Origin: CAYZMS01 sp964479625 | Lineage (GTDB): Bacteria > Bacteroidota > Bacteroidia > Chitinophagales > Saprospiraceae | Assembly (NCBI GenBank): GCA_964479625.1 | Contig: CAYZMS010000038.1 | Coordinates: 1-28,307, forward strand | Direction: 5' to 3' | Length of the DNA stretch: 28,307 nt | In this document: positions 1 to 7,700 of the stretch, one piece after another | Layout of the letters: each line of letters begins with the position of its first letter | Position numbering within the stretch: the first letter of the stretch is position 1 | Translations under genes and position numbers: made by a program | The notes under the pieces: generated by a model | The model's input: only the letters and a program-made list of their open reading frames with translations | Database searches by the model: none | What the model was told of the DNA's origin: nothing

Positions 1-65
1 GCTTCGAAGCCATCCTTAATCTTATTGATAAGGAAGAGCATTTGATTTCGGTTAAGCTTCATTAA
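1..65 (+). CDS. C-terminal tail of an unidentified gene (cut by window edge)
   Basis: From base 3 an open frame of 20 codons runs to a TAA at 63-65. It ends in FEAILNLIDKEEHLISVKLH, a composition typical of a real protein end (amphipathic, charged). A hairpin that could terminate it follows at 95-122. The family cannot be told from so short a piece, and chance readthrough is possible. Confidence 0.35.
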   Translation, partial: FEAILNLIDKEEHLISVKLH

Positions 66-94
66 ATCGCAGGGTTTTTGATAAAGATAGAAAA

Positions 95-122
95 AACAGG
101 AAAATCCTGGGAAAATCCTGTT
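95..122 (+). terminator. hairpin, possible terminator
   Basis: Arms AACAGGA (95-101) and TCCTGTT (116-122) pair perfectly over 7 bp. The sequence between and within the arms repeats GGAAAATCCTG twice in tandem. A loose T-rich run (CTATGCTTTTT) follows on the plus strand. It lies 30 bases after the stop of the partial gene at the left edge, so termination of that transcript is the natural reading. Confidence 0.4.
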
Positions 123-195
123 CTATGCTTTTTCATGGAAATTCTGGTTGATAAATTCCTGTGAAAAAAAACAGCTAAAGCCTTATATAGTTGGA

Positions 196-226
196 TTGAA
201 AACCGAATTGGCAAAACTTTATTTTG
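196..226 (+). promoter_or_regulatory. possible Bacteroidota-type promoter for the zinc-ribbon gene
   Basis: TTG at 196-198 and TTATTTTG at 219-226 are 20 bases apart. This fits the Bacteroidota primary sigma pattern (TTG, about 19-21 bases, TAnnTTTG) with one mismatch in the -7 box. The start codon lies about 63 bases downstream. This was matched by eye only. Confidence 0.3.
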
Positions 227-288
227 CGGTCAATAGGTGGGATATTTAAATCGTATTCAGCGATTTTCTCAACCTAAAGTTTTGTGTT

Positions 289-534
289 ATGAAGACTTCG
301 AATCCCTTACTCACTAGTATTTTTGGAGGACTAACCAATTGTCGTGATTGTCAAGAGCCTGTATCTTACAGAGCAGCCGTTTGTCCAAAATGTGGAGCTC
401 CCAAACCAGGGAAGAGATGGTGGGTTTCAGCATTTTGGCTGTTTGTGATAACGATGCTTGCTGGAATGTATATTTTAATTATACAGTGGAAAGATGAGAT
501 TTCCTCTTTTATTGCATTCCTTAAGAGTAGTTAA
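289..534 (+). CDS. small zinc-ribbon membrane protein
   Basis: This is an 81-residue protein. Two CxxC pairs (C18/C21 and C32/C35, the second as CPKCG) form a short zinc ribbon. A Lys/Arg-Trp junction follows, then one hydrophobic helix at about residues 46-66 and a short charged tail. The layout is zinc ribbon inside, one membrane span, tail outside; function is unknown. Zinc-ribbon membrane proteins of this size are common as orphans in bacterial genomes. The ATG has no Shine-Dalgarno sequence, as is usual in Bacteroidota. No partner gene is evident; the neighbours downstream are on the opposite strand. Confidence 0.65.
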   Translation: MKTSNPLLTSIFGGLTNCRDCQEPVSYRAAVCPKCGAPKPGKRWWVSAFWLFVITMLAGMYILIIQWKDEISSFIAFLKSS

Positions 535-606
535 AAGCGCTTAAAATAAGGCGACCTACAAATTTTACTCATTGGGCTTTGACTTGGGCTACAATCTCAG
601 TAGATA

Positions 607-942
607 CTAATATTCCCACGCCATCATCACCGTCATTATCCGCACCGTCTGCTCCGGGTCAGTCGGGTCTTCGCTACCATATTCCATGTTATTGTCGTAG
701 CAATCGATCTTCCAAAAAACGCGATCACCCTTAAAATCGAAGGCTCCGAAATCATGCGCTCCATGCGGATCATTACCTTCTGAAAAGTCATTGAAAGTTT
801 TGACTAGGTTAAAGATCTGGAGCTGGTCTCCCAAAGGCAAAGCCTGAATGCCAGGTGTCACGTAGAAAGGACTACCCTGCCCTATCGACTCCCGAAATTC
901 ATCGTTGAGCCGGGCAATTTTTTGTGACTGATTATCTTCCAT
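607..942 (-). CDS. DUF3768 family protein
   Basis: This 111-residue protein matches the DUF3768 pattern along its whole length: an N-terminal RLNDEFR, then a TPGI segment, then the signature NDPHGAHDFGAFDF (about residues 57-70), VFWKIDCYD and a final MMAWEY. The function of the family is unknown. From general knowledge it is frequent on plasmids and islands of alphaproteobacteria, so a copy here suggests transfer. The ATG at 942 is set by a strong site, AAGGAG, ten bases upstream. It is the last gene of a minus-strand cassette with the 63-aa and DUF6876 genes; the gap to the 63-aa gene is about 100 bases, and it contains its own ribosome site. Confidence 0.8.
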   Translation of the reverse strand: MEDNQSQKIARLNDEFRESIGQGSPFYVTPGIQALPLGDQLQIFNLVKTFNDFSEGNDPHGAHDFGAFDFKGDRVFWKIDCYDNNMEYGSEDPTDPEQTVRIMTVMMAWEY

Positions 943-1045
943 CCGTTACGATCTCCTTTTCAGTAGCGCGGTGTTTTTATAGAAAAGAAGCAAAGAGAAG
1001 TCAAGAATAGAATGGGGTTTGGGGGAGCTAGCTCCCCCAAATTTT

Positions 1046-1237
1046 TTAAGCCTCCTTCCTTTCCATTTCTAGCAAAGTATCGAATGACCAGCCACAAATA
1101 GAAATCAAGGTCCGGTTGATCGCTTCTTTTTGATCTTTGGTGGCATGCTCGTAGTAATCCTTGAGATAGGCCGCTTCTTTTTCCGTGTCGCAGCCATCGC
1201 TTTGCATTTCTGTAATTATCAGTTCGATCATGTTCAT
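1046..1237 (-). CDS. hypothetical 63-aa protein
   Basis: This is a short, acidic, mostly helical protein with no membrane span and no recognised domain. The most distinctive stretch is ICGWSFDTLLEM near the C-terminus (about residues 47-58). AAGGA lies seven bases before the ATG at 1237; a second ATG two codons later is an alternative start. It sits between the DUF6876 and DUF3768 genes in the same direction, so it is probably cotranscribed. Its spacing and ribosome site resemble those of both neighbours, which supports a real gene despite the length. Its role is unknown. Confidence 0.6.
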   Translation of the reverse strand: MNMIELIITEMQSDGCDTEKEAAYLKDYYEHATKDQKEAINRTLISICGWSFDTLLEMERKEA

Positions 1238-1303
1238 CTTTCTATCCTTTCTGTGTTGATTGAAAGTTGGACAGGGGCAATACTGCCCCTGCCCTGCTCG
1301 GTT

Positions 1304-1657
1304 TTACCACTCACTCGGCAATAGCAGCGTGTTGTTATAGAGCCACAGTGTGAACTTCTTCAGCGGAAAGTCGGTAAACTCTATTTTGAACTCTTCGATC
1401 AGATTACCGTCTCCGTCTTCCAACCGGATCACGGCGCTGTTATCATCTTCTACTTTGATTTTCCAAGCCTGAAAGTCTACGGCTTTGATCTGTTCTTCCA
1501 GCTGATTAGAGAAAATGTACTCGATCAGCCAGTAAGCTCCGGCCTTTTCGGCCAGAAACTGAACGCCTTCCGTGTAGACGAATTTTCGGAATAGCGGGTG
1601 CCGATAGCATTTTTCGCTTCCGGTGAAGTACTGAAGTTCGGTGAGTAGGTTAGTCAT
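1304..1657 (-). CDS. DUF6876 family protein
   Basis: This is a 117-residue protein beginning MTNLLTELQYFTGSEKCYRH. The features LQYFTGSE, a YWLIEYIFSNQ segment (about residues 43-53) and the WLYNNTLLLPSEW end fit DUF6876, a family of unknown function seen on plasmids and mobile islands. A longer reading from 1819 is possible, but its extra 54 residues are coded by a strongly self-complementary stretch and look non-coding. The ATG at 1657 has AAGGAG eight bases upstream, which settles the start. It is the first gene of the three-gene cassette. Confidence 0.75.
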   Translation of the reverse strand: MTNLLTELQYFTGSEKCYRHPLFRKFVYTEGVQFLAEKAGAYWLIEYIFSNQLEEQIKAVDFQAWKIKVEDDNSAVIRLEDGDGNLIEEFKIEFTDFPLKKFTLWLYNNTLLLPSEW

Positions 1658-1698
1658 TTTCGTATCTCCTTCTAGTTTGGGTCTGGGTGAAAGCAATG

Positions 1699-1822
1699 CT
1701 TGCTTGCACCCCTGCCATGTGGCGAACAGCGGGGTAGCAATTGCAAGGAGGCTCCGAATGAGAGGCTCCGCCGTAAGGTGGAGATACGTTTGGATGCCTT
1801 GCAGACGCGAGGGTGGCAATCC
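1699..1822. other. strongly structured stretch: possible RNA, leader or palindromic element
   Basis: Three hairpins lie in a row. The first pairs CTTGC, TTGC, ACCCC and GC (1699-1715) with GC, GGGGT, GCAA and GCAAG (1729-1747), about 16 bp with small bulges. The second is CTCCGCC-GTAA-GGTGGAG (1766-1783), seven pairs with one G-U and a GNRA-type loop when read on the plus strand. The third is GGATGCC/GGC-A-ATCC with an inner TTGC/GCGA (1792-1822). A 9-bp direct repeat GAGGCTCCG occurs at 1748-1756 and 1762-1770. The stretch is more GC-rich than its surroundings and lies just upstream of the DUF6876 start, so it may be its leader on the minus strand. No RNA family is recognised. Confidence 0.5.
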
Positions 1823-2079
1823 TTAGTTAAAAAACAGTAAGGTGCACTGTAAGGGCTCTATTTTTGAAAAGACGGGCCAAAAATTATCGATACTGACGAT
1901 TAGACTCTCAATACCGGTTTGGGGGTTTTGTTTTGTTTGAAGGTACTCGGTCCTATTTAACTAACTCAACGCCGGCGCTCCGGTCTTCGTATTCCTGATA
2001 ATGAGGTTGGGGGTACCTTCGGAATTTATACTAACTTTACTGCCTTTGGAGCTGGAAGGGATTTTACTTTTTTCAATAC

Positions 2080-3024
2080 ATGGAGATTTTTCTAAAATAT
2101 TTTGCCTTTCTTTTAATAGCGGCTTTGGCTGTCTCGATATTGGCCATACCCTCTCTTTATTTACGTTACAAGTGGCAAAATACTCAGGGAAGTAAGATGA
2201 AGGATAAGGCCAATAAATTTTTTGAGGGTATTTACAGTGATAATGTAAAGCTCTCATGGTTCATTCTTGGCCTTGCCATACTTCTCCTTTTCGGCGTTGG
2301 CCTCAGCGCAGTTAAGGGTCTTTCTGTAGATGATGTATTGGAGGGGGTGTTTGTAGAAATGTTTGGGATGCTTTTTGATATCATCCTCTTGGTCTTATTA
2401 TTCAACTGGATTAGTGCAAAGGGTGAAAAAAAGAGGAAAATTGAGCGGTATCTAGAAGAGATTGATGATTTAAGGCACTGGAAAGCAGAGGAGGCTAAAT
2501 TCAGGATAAGGGGTAATATTATCCGTTTAAACAAAGAGGGGGTTACTGAGATTGATTTGTCTTTTATCAGTTTGAATGGGGTCGATTTGAAAGAGGTAAA
2601 GCTAGATGGCTCAAATCTTGTGGAAACTGATTTTGCCAATTCAAATATGGCGAATGCTGAATTGATCGGGATCAAAGCTTCATCTGCAAAATTTAATGAG
2701 AAGAAATGCTATCTCTTGAATGCGAAGATTAACCATTCTCATCTTCAACATTCAGAATTTATTAAGTCTTACTTAAACGGAGCAGATTTCTCGGATGCTA
2801 CCCTTTCGAGCATTAATTTTAGTGGTGCCGATTTGACAAATACAATCTTCAAGGGCACATATTTATATGATCCGATCTTTGAAGGAGCAGAAGTCAATAA
2901 AGATTTCTTAGAAAAACTAAAGAATTGGAAAATCACCGGAAATTTTGATCCTGATTCATACACCGTAGTTGAAATGCCAGTAAGAGGGCTATACTTACCC
3001 CCAATATTCGAACCAGTGGCTTAG
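2080..3024 (+). CDS. membrane-anchored pentapeptide-repeat protein
   Basis: This is a 314-residue protein. Three hydrophobic helices lie at about residues 4-26, 60-80 and 94-112, followed by a charged helical linker (about 115-148). The part from about 155 to 270 is made of degenerate A(D/N)LxX repeats, for example LNGADFSDA, FSGADLTNT and FANSNMANAEL, which form a right-handed quadrilateral beta helix in known pentapeptide proteins. The role is unknown; these proteins often act as scaffolds. The ATG at 2080 is preferred because TM1 begins right after it; no Shine-Dalgarno is present. The last 40 residues depart from the repeat, and the IS3 remnant begins only 30 bases after the stop, so the C-terminus could have been changed by insertion. 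Confidence 0.75.
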   Translation: MEIFLKYFAFLLIAALAVSILAIPSLYLRYKWQNTQGSKMKDKANKFFEGIYSDNVKLSWFILGLAILLLFGVGLSAVKGLSVDDVLEGVFVEMFGMLFDIILLVLLFNWISAKGEKKRKIERYLEEIDDLRHWKAEEAKFRIRGNIIRLNKEGVTEIDLSFISLNGVDLKEVKLDGSNLVETDFANSNMANAELIGIKASSAKFNEKKCYLLNAKINHSHLQHSEFIKSYLNGADFSDATLSSINFSGADLTNTIFKGTYLYDPIFEGAEVNKDFLEKLKNWKITGNFDPDSYTVVEMPVRGLYLPPIFEPVA

Positions 3025-3054
3025 TTGGTAAAAACCGTAAATTAGCCACTGATT

Positions 3055-3384
3055 ATGAAAAGAAAACGTAGAACATTTAGCGCAGATTTCAAACTAAAGG
3101 TTATCCTGGCTGCTCTTCAGGAACGGGAGACTTTATCGGAATTATCTCAAAAATACGATTTACACCCGAACCAAATATCAAAATGGGAGACCGAATTTTT
3201 AGATAACGCAGCGCACTATCTGAAGTCTCCAAATAAAAGCAGTAAAGACAAAGAATCAGTTAATATAAACGAGCTTTACGCTAAAATTGGTCAACTACAA
3301 ATGGAGCTGGATTTTCTAAAAAAAAGCTCTTATGATGCCGGTTATAGATCGCCAGGAACTGCTAGATGTAGATCTCAAGTTTAA
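3055..3384 (+). CDS. IS3-family transposase OrfA, altered C-terminus
   Basis: This is a 109-residue protein with a helix-turn-helix of the HTH_Tnp_1 type: RRTFSADFKLKVILAAL, then LSELSQKYDLHPNQISKWE (about residues 26-45). A leucine-zipper-like helix follows (LYAKIGQLQMELDFLKK, about 75-91). After LKK the normal OrfA end is lost; the remaining residues to the stop look out of frame. An A8 run at 3318-3325 is at the place where IS3 elements make their programmed frameshift, but a -1 shift here hits a stop at once. The gene is therefore probably a decayed orfA that may still give a DNA-binding protein. Confidence 0.7.
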   Translation: MKRKRRTFSADFKLKVILAALQERETLSELSQKYDLHPNQISKWETEFLDNAAHYLKSPNKSSKDKESVNINELYAKIGQLQMELDFLKKSSYDAGYRSPGTARCRSQV

Positions 3385-3505
3385 AGATCCCCCGTACCAC
3401 CCGCTGATCGCCCGTTTGACCCATTCGGTAGGACTCTTCTATCTTTATCCGATAGGGGAATCCAATGATCGACTTGACGCCTTTTGTACTGTACCTTGCC
3501 TTTAA
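3335..3505 (+). pseudogene. N-terminal fragment of IS3 OrfB
   Basis: In the frame +1 to orfA, 56 codons run from ATG 3335 to TAA 3503-3505. The order of motifs (a DRQELLD start, a degenerate stretch, then YLYPIGESNDRL) resembles the OrfB N-terminus, where a similar YYxPxGES segment precedes the catalytic core. Everything after that point, including the DDE residues, is absent. The similarity is by eye and modest. Confidence 0.4.
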
Positions 3506-3542
3506 ATTTAATGTTCAAAGAGGCCACTCCAAAATGCAATGG

Positions 3543-3564
3543 GGCTTCGGAATAGCCTTTTTTT
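3543..3564 (+). terminator. weak terminator-like hairpin
   Basis: GGCT (3543-3546) pairs with AGCC (3554-3557) around a 7-base loop, followed by seven T. The stem is short. It lies at the end of the IS remnant and just beyond the stop of the convergent sugar isomerase gene. Confidence 0.3.
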
Positions 3565-3573
3565 GAGCACCTT

Positions 3574-4482
3574 TTATGATTTTAGTAGTTTTTGCACATA
3601 TCCGTAAGAGACCTCTATGCTTTTCAAAGGATCTTCAGAAATATCCTGCTCCACAAAGAAAGCTTCCATTCCAGAGGTTTTCGCGGCGGCGAAGATCGCT
3701 TCGAAGTCCATCACACCCGTTCCCACTTCGGCAAATTTTTGCTCGGGGGTATCGTCCATGTCTTTGACATGCCAGAGCGGTACCCTTCCATTATAGCGTT
3801 CGAAAAAAGCTACGGGTTCCAGGCCCGCTTTTACGATCCAGTACAGGTCCAGTTCCATTTTCACCAATTCGGGGTCTGTATTATCTAACAGATAATACAT
3901 AGGCATTTCGCCCTCTATTTCCTGGAATTCAAAATCGTGATTATGGTAACAAAATTGTATACCTGCTGATTTACTGACCTCTCCGGCCTGGTTGAGCAAT
4001 TCAGCGAGTTTTTTATAATCCTCCAGTGTTTTCCGTTCCTCCGGTACAAGGTAAGCCAGTACCATATAAGACTGCCCCGCAGCCACTGCATCCTCCACAG
4101 CCTGTTCCCAAACATTACTGAGTGTTCCCTTTCGATCGGGTGTAGTAATTCCGCTTGCGTAATGGCCACTTTTTATATCTAAGCCGTTATCCTTGACCAA
4201 CTGGTGGAATTCAGCTGCAGGCATACCGAAATACTCTCCATTCCCGTACCCAAATAATTCAACATGATCGTAACCTACTCCCCTAACTCGCTTAATTGTT
4301 CCGAGAAGGTCTTCAGCCATAGGATTCCGAAGGGTATAAAGTTGTAGGCCAGTCTGGGAAGTGGTAGTCGAAGCCGTCTGTGTGGTCTCAGTAGTCGAAT
4401 TCGAACAAGCCGGCAAAAATAGTGCTCCGGCAGCCATCAGGCTGCTTTGCTTTAAAAAAGTGCGACGGTAGGTTTTTTTCAT
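3574..4482 (-). CDS. exported sugar phosphate isomerase/epimerase-like TIM-barrel protein
   Basis: This 302-residue protein belongs to the AP-endonuclease-2 type TIM barrel family. The N-terminus has a twin-arginine motif (RRTFLK, residues 6-11), a hydrophobic stretch and the lipobox LPAC (C26), so it is probably exported folded and lipid-anchored. Barrel motifs include DHVELFGYG, YHNHDFEF, MELDLYW and HVKDMD, which carry the usual acidic and histidine metal ligands, and a terminal FVEQD. The substrate is unknown; family members isomerise or epimerise sugars. Such exported copies are common in Bacteroidota. It is divergent from the VPS10 gene, with a 282-base spacer that holds a long inverted repeat. 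Confidence 0.85.
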   Translation of the reverse strand: MKKTYRRTFLKQSSLMAAGALFLPACSNSTTETTQTASTTTSQTGLQLYTLRNPMAEDLLGTIKRVRGVGYDHVELFGYGNGEYFGMPAAEFHQLVKDNGLDIKSGHYASGITTPDRKGTLSNVWEQAVEDAVAAGQSYMVLAYLVPEERKTLEDYKKLAELLNQAGEVSKSAGIQFCYHNHDFEFQEIEGEMPMYYLLDNTDPELVKMELDLYWIVKAGLEPVAFFERYNGRVPLWHVKDMDDTPEQKFAEVGTGVMDFEAIFAAAKTSGMEAFFVEQDISEDPLKSIEVSYGYVQKLLKS

Positions 4483-4543
4483 CTTGAAAGGATTGTTTTA
4501 GTTTCTGCAAATTAACGGTAGATATACAAAAGTGGGAAAAGCA

Positions 4544-4612
4544 CTTTCAGGTTGGGAATAAGCATTGGGATCCTTCTTTAAATTTTGTAACCGAAAGCCC
4601 ATTACCTGAAAG
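4544..4612. repeat. long inverted repeat between divergent genes
   Basis: CTTTCAGGT (4544-4552) and ACCTGAAAG (4604-4612) are perfect complements. Pairing continues with TGGG (4553-4556) and CCCA (4598-4601) after a 2-base bulge, giving 13 bp around a 41-base loop. It sits in the spacer between the isomerase and VPS10 starts and could be a paired operator or a structured leader. A second feature of the spacer is the direct repeat ATTAAAAAT at 4677-4685 and 4691-4699. Confidence 0.5.
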
Positions 4613-4764
4613 CTTACCAATTGGAACTTAGAAAAGTACGGAAAAACCAAGGCTTAGGGAAAATGATTCCAAAAAAATTAAAAATCCGGCATTAAAAATT
4701 AAGAATCCCCTGGTTTGCCTTATCTTTTCCTTCTAATCGAATTGTTGAAGTCTTAATCAAAATC

Positions 4765-7700
4765 ATGAAGCCAATTTATTTACTTACCACACTTTTATTT
4801 CTCTCCGGTACCCTAATCGCCCAGGATGCCGGCTGGTTGGACCAACTGGAATATCGCGAGGTCGGTCCCATGCGTGGGGGACGAGTAACGACAGTAACAG
4901 GTGTCAGGGCCCAACCTAATGTTTTTTATATGGGAGCAAGCGGGGGCGGGGTTTGGAAATCCGAGGACTACGGAATGAGTTGGAAAAATGTTTCTGACGG
5001 TTATTTCGCAAGCCCTTCCATCGGAGCCATACGCGTGGCTGAATCAGACCCCAATGTCATTTATGTTGGTACTGGTTCTGATGGTCTGCGTTCAAATGTA
5101 ATTGCGGGAAAAGGTGTATACAAATCTATTGATGGAGGCCAAAGCTGGCAACATACTGGACTAGGTCAATGCGGCCAAATTGGCGCCGTGGAGATACATC
5201 CCAGAGATCATAACATTGCCTTTGTAGCAGCCATTGGGCAAGCATTTCAACCCAATCCCGAACGCGGGATATATCGTACTAGAGATGGAGGCCAAAGTTG
5301 GGAAAAGGTTCTTTTCCTTTCGGATACCACCGGATTTGCTGACCTCGAATTCATGCCTTCCAACCCAAATATTGTCTATGCTGCGGCTTGGCGTGGGGAG
5401 CGCAAGCCCTGGACGATCATCAGTGGAGGAGATGAAAATGGCATATACAAAAGCCTGGACGGCGGAGATAGCTGGGAACGGATAGGAAAAGGGCTCCCCA
5501 AATTAATGGGAAAGATAGACCTTGCAGTTTGCCCGGCAGATTCCAAGGTTCTTTACGCCCTGGTTGAGGCCCCAGGTAAGGAAGGAGGATTGTACCGGTC
5601 AAAGGATCAGGGTAGAACGTTCCAGTTAACAGCTTCTAATTCGGACCTGAAAAATCGCCCCTTTTATTACACCAATATCGAGGTAGACCCCACTAATCCA
5701 GATATTGTATATGCAATGGCTCTCCGATTTATTAAATCGGAAGATGGCGGAAAAACCTGGCGTCGGTTATCTAGCCCTCATGGAGATAATCACGACCTTT
5801 GGATCAACCCAGATAACACCAATATCTGGATCCAGGCCAACGACGGAGGAGCCAATGTCAGTTTAAACGCCGGTGAAACCTGGTCTACCCAATTCAATCA
5901 ACCCACCGCTGAGTTATATCAGGTGGAAGTAGATAATCAATATCCGTATTGGTTATATGCTGGTCAGCAAGACAACTACAGCACCATTTCCGTACCCAGC
6001 CTACCCCCGCATTCCCACCAGGCCGGGAGCAATGGTTTGATCATGAATACCGGTGGGTGTGAAACCGGTCCTGCCGTTCCTCATCCCCTTAAGCCCCACA
6101 TTGTTTACTCGAATTGCAAAGGCCGTTTTAGTGTATTTAATAAACAGACCGGTCAGGAGCAGGCTTACGATGTAGGAGCTGCTTTCATGTATGGTCATAA
6201 CCCAAAGGATCTAAAGTTCCGTTTTCAAAGGGTTTCTCCTATCCACATATCGCCGCATGATCCTGATGTAGTCTACCATACCAGCCAATTTGTACATAAA
6301 ACGGAAGATGGGGGAAAGCATTGGGTTACGATCTCACCGGACCTGACCGCCTTTGAACCAGATAAGCAGGTAATTTCGGGTAGCCCAATCACCCGGGATA
6401 TAACCGGGGAGGAGTTTTACAGTACGATCTATGCCATACGGGAATCTCCGCTTGAAGCCGGTGTGATCTGGGTAGGGGCCAATGATGGCCCGGTGCATGT
6501 AAGCAAAGACGGGGGAGAGCACTGGAATAAGGTCACTCCAAAGGACTTGGGCCCCGGGGGAAGAGTAGATGCAGTAGAACCCTCACCACATACCCCCGGA
6601 AAAGCTTTTATCGCGGTATTGCGATACCAGTTGGGGGATTGGACCCCATACATTTATAAAACTGAAAATTACGGTAAAAGCTGGAAACTGATCAACAAGG
6701 GTATTCCCAATGATTATCCGGTGCGCGTTATCCGGGAAGACCCAGAACGCGAGGGCTTACTCTTTGCAGGTACCGAGTATGGACTATTCGTCTCCTTTGA
6801 CGATGGTGACAGTTGGCAAGAATTCCAGAATAATCTGCCCATCACCCCGATTACAGACCTTAAAATCCATCGGTCTGATCTGGTACTGTCTACTATGGGG
6901 CGGGGGTTCTGGATCATGGATAATATGAGCACCCTGCAGCAATTACCAGAAACCCTGGAAACCGCCACCCTTTTTCGACCAAAGGATACGTACCGGTATC
7001 GCGGGGGATTGCGAAGCAGCGAACCCTCCATCAACTACCCTACTCCTACTGTTCTGATCGATTACTTTCTCCCCAAGGCTCAAACAAAGCCAGTGCGCTT
7101 GAGTATTCTTGACCCGGAAGGTAAGGTGGTACAAGCTTATTCTAGTGAACAGGTAAAGGACCAGGGAAACGATGGGTCCGAACGGGACATGGCGACCAAT
7201 GAAATTCGGTTTACACTGACCAGTGCGCTTAAAAACGAAAAGGGCTTGCATCGGTTCCGCTGGAATATGCGGGCCCGTGGCCCCTGGAATGCTGACCAAA
7301 ATCGCTTTGGATATGGCCCTTATGCGCTCCCGGGCATCTATACTTTGCGTTTAGAGACTGATGCGGGAATCCAGGAACAGGCTTTCGATCTCAAAATGGA
7401 TCCCCGTGTAGAAGAAAGTGGGGTTACTAGTGCTGACCTCATGGCCCAAATGGAGCTGGAAGCTAAGGTTTCTGACCTTATTGAACGAACGAATACCCTA
7501 CACAGCAAACTCCAAAATGAACATTCGAAACTGACAAAAATAAAGGACCCTGGACCGGCAGATGAAGCCCGAATTGCCAAAATTGAAGGCCTGCTTACAG
7601 AATTCGAAAATTCGGATATTGCCTACCCGCAACAAATGCTGCTCAGTCAGGTCAATTACCTCTATCGAATCGTTATAGGAGCAGATCAGAGGCCTGGACA

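Larger units (their letters stand above)
3055..3505 (+). mobile_element. truncated IS3-family insertion sequence
   Basis: The span holds an OrfA-type gene followed by a short OrfB-like piece. The DDE catalytic core of OrfB is absent, and no convincing terminal inverted repeats or target duplications are visible by eye. The element is therefore a remnant that cannot move by itself. Its left boundary would have to lie within the 3' part of the pentapeptide-repeat gene if a usual IS3 leader was present. Confidence 0.6.

Noticed and set aside
91..122. Tandem GGAAAATCCTG repeats as the start of a CRISPR or satellite array
   Set aside because: Only two copies, partly overlapping a simple hairpin; no spacers or further copies.
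1658..1819. N-terminal extension of the DUF6876 gene to 1819 (54 more residues)
   Set aside because: The extension is coded by the self-complementary stretch, its residues look random, and AAGGAG before the ATG at 1657 marks the better start.
1961..2257. Minus-strand ORF of 98 codons overlapping the pentapeptide gene start
   Set aside because: It runs through TM1 of a better supported gene. The last residues (EGTPNLIIRNTKTG) look protein-like, so a remnant is possible, but no family could be named.
2232..2675. Minus-strand ORF of 147 codons within the pentapeptide gene
   Set aside because: Antisense shadow of a repeat-coding region; composition is Ser/Pro-rich and no domain is seen.
3318..3334. 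Programmed -1 frameshift at the A8 run of the IS3 orfA
   Set aside because: A -1 shift reads KKKLL then a stop, so no OrfAB fusion could be made from this copy.
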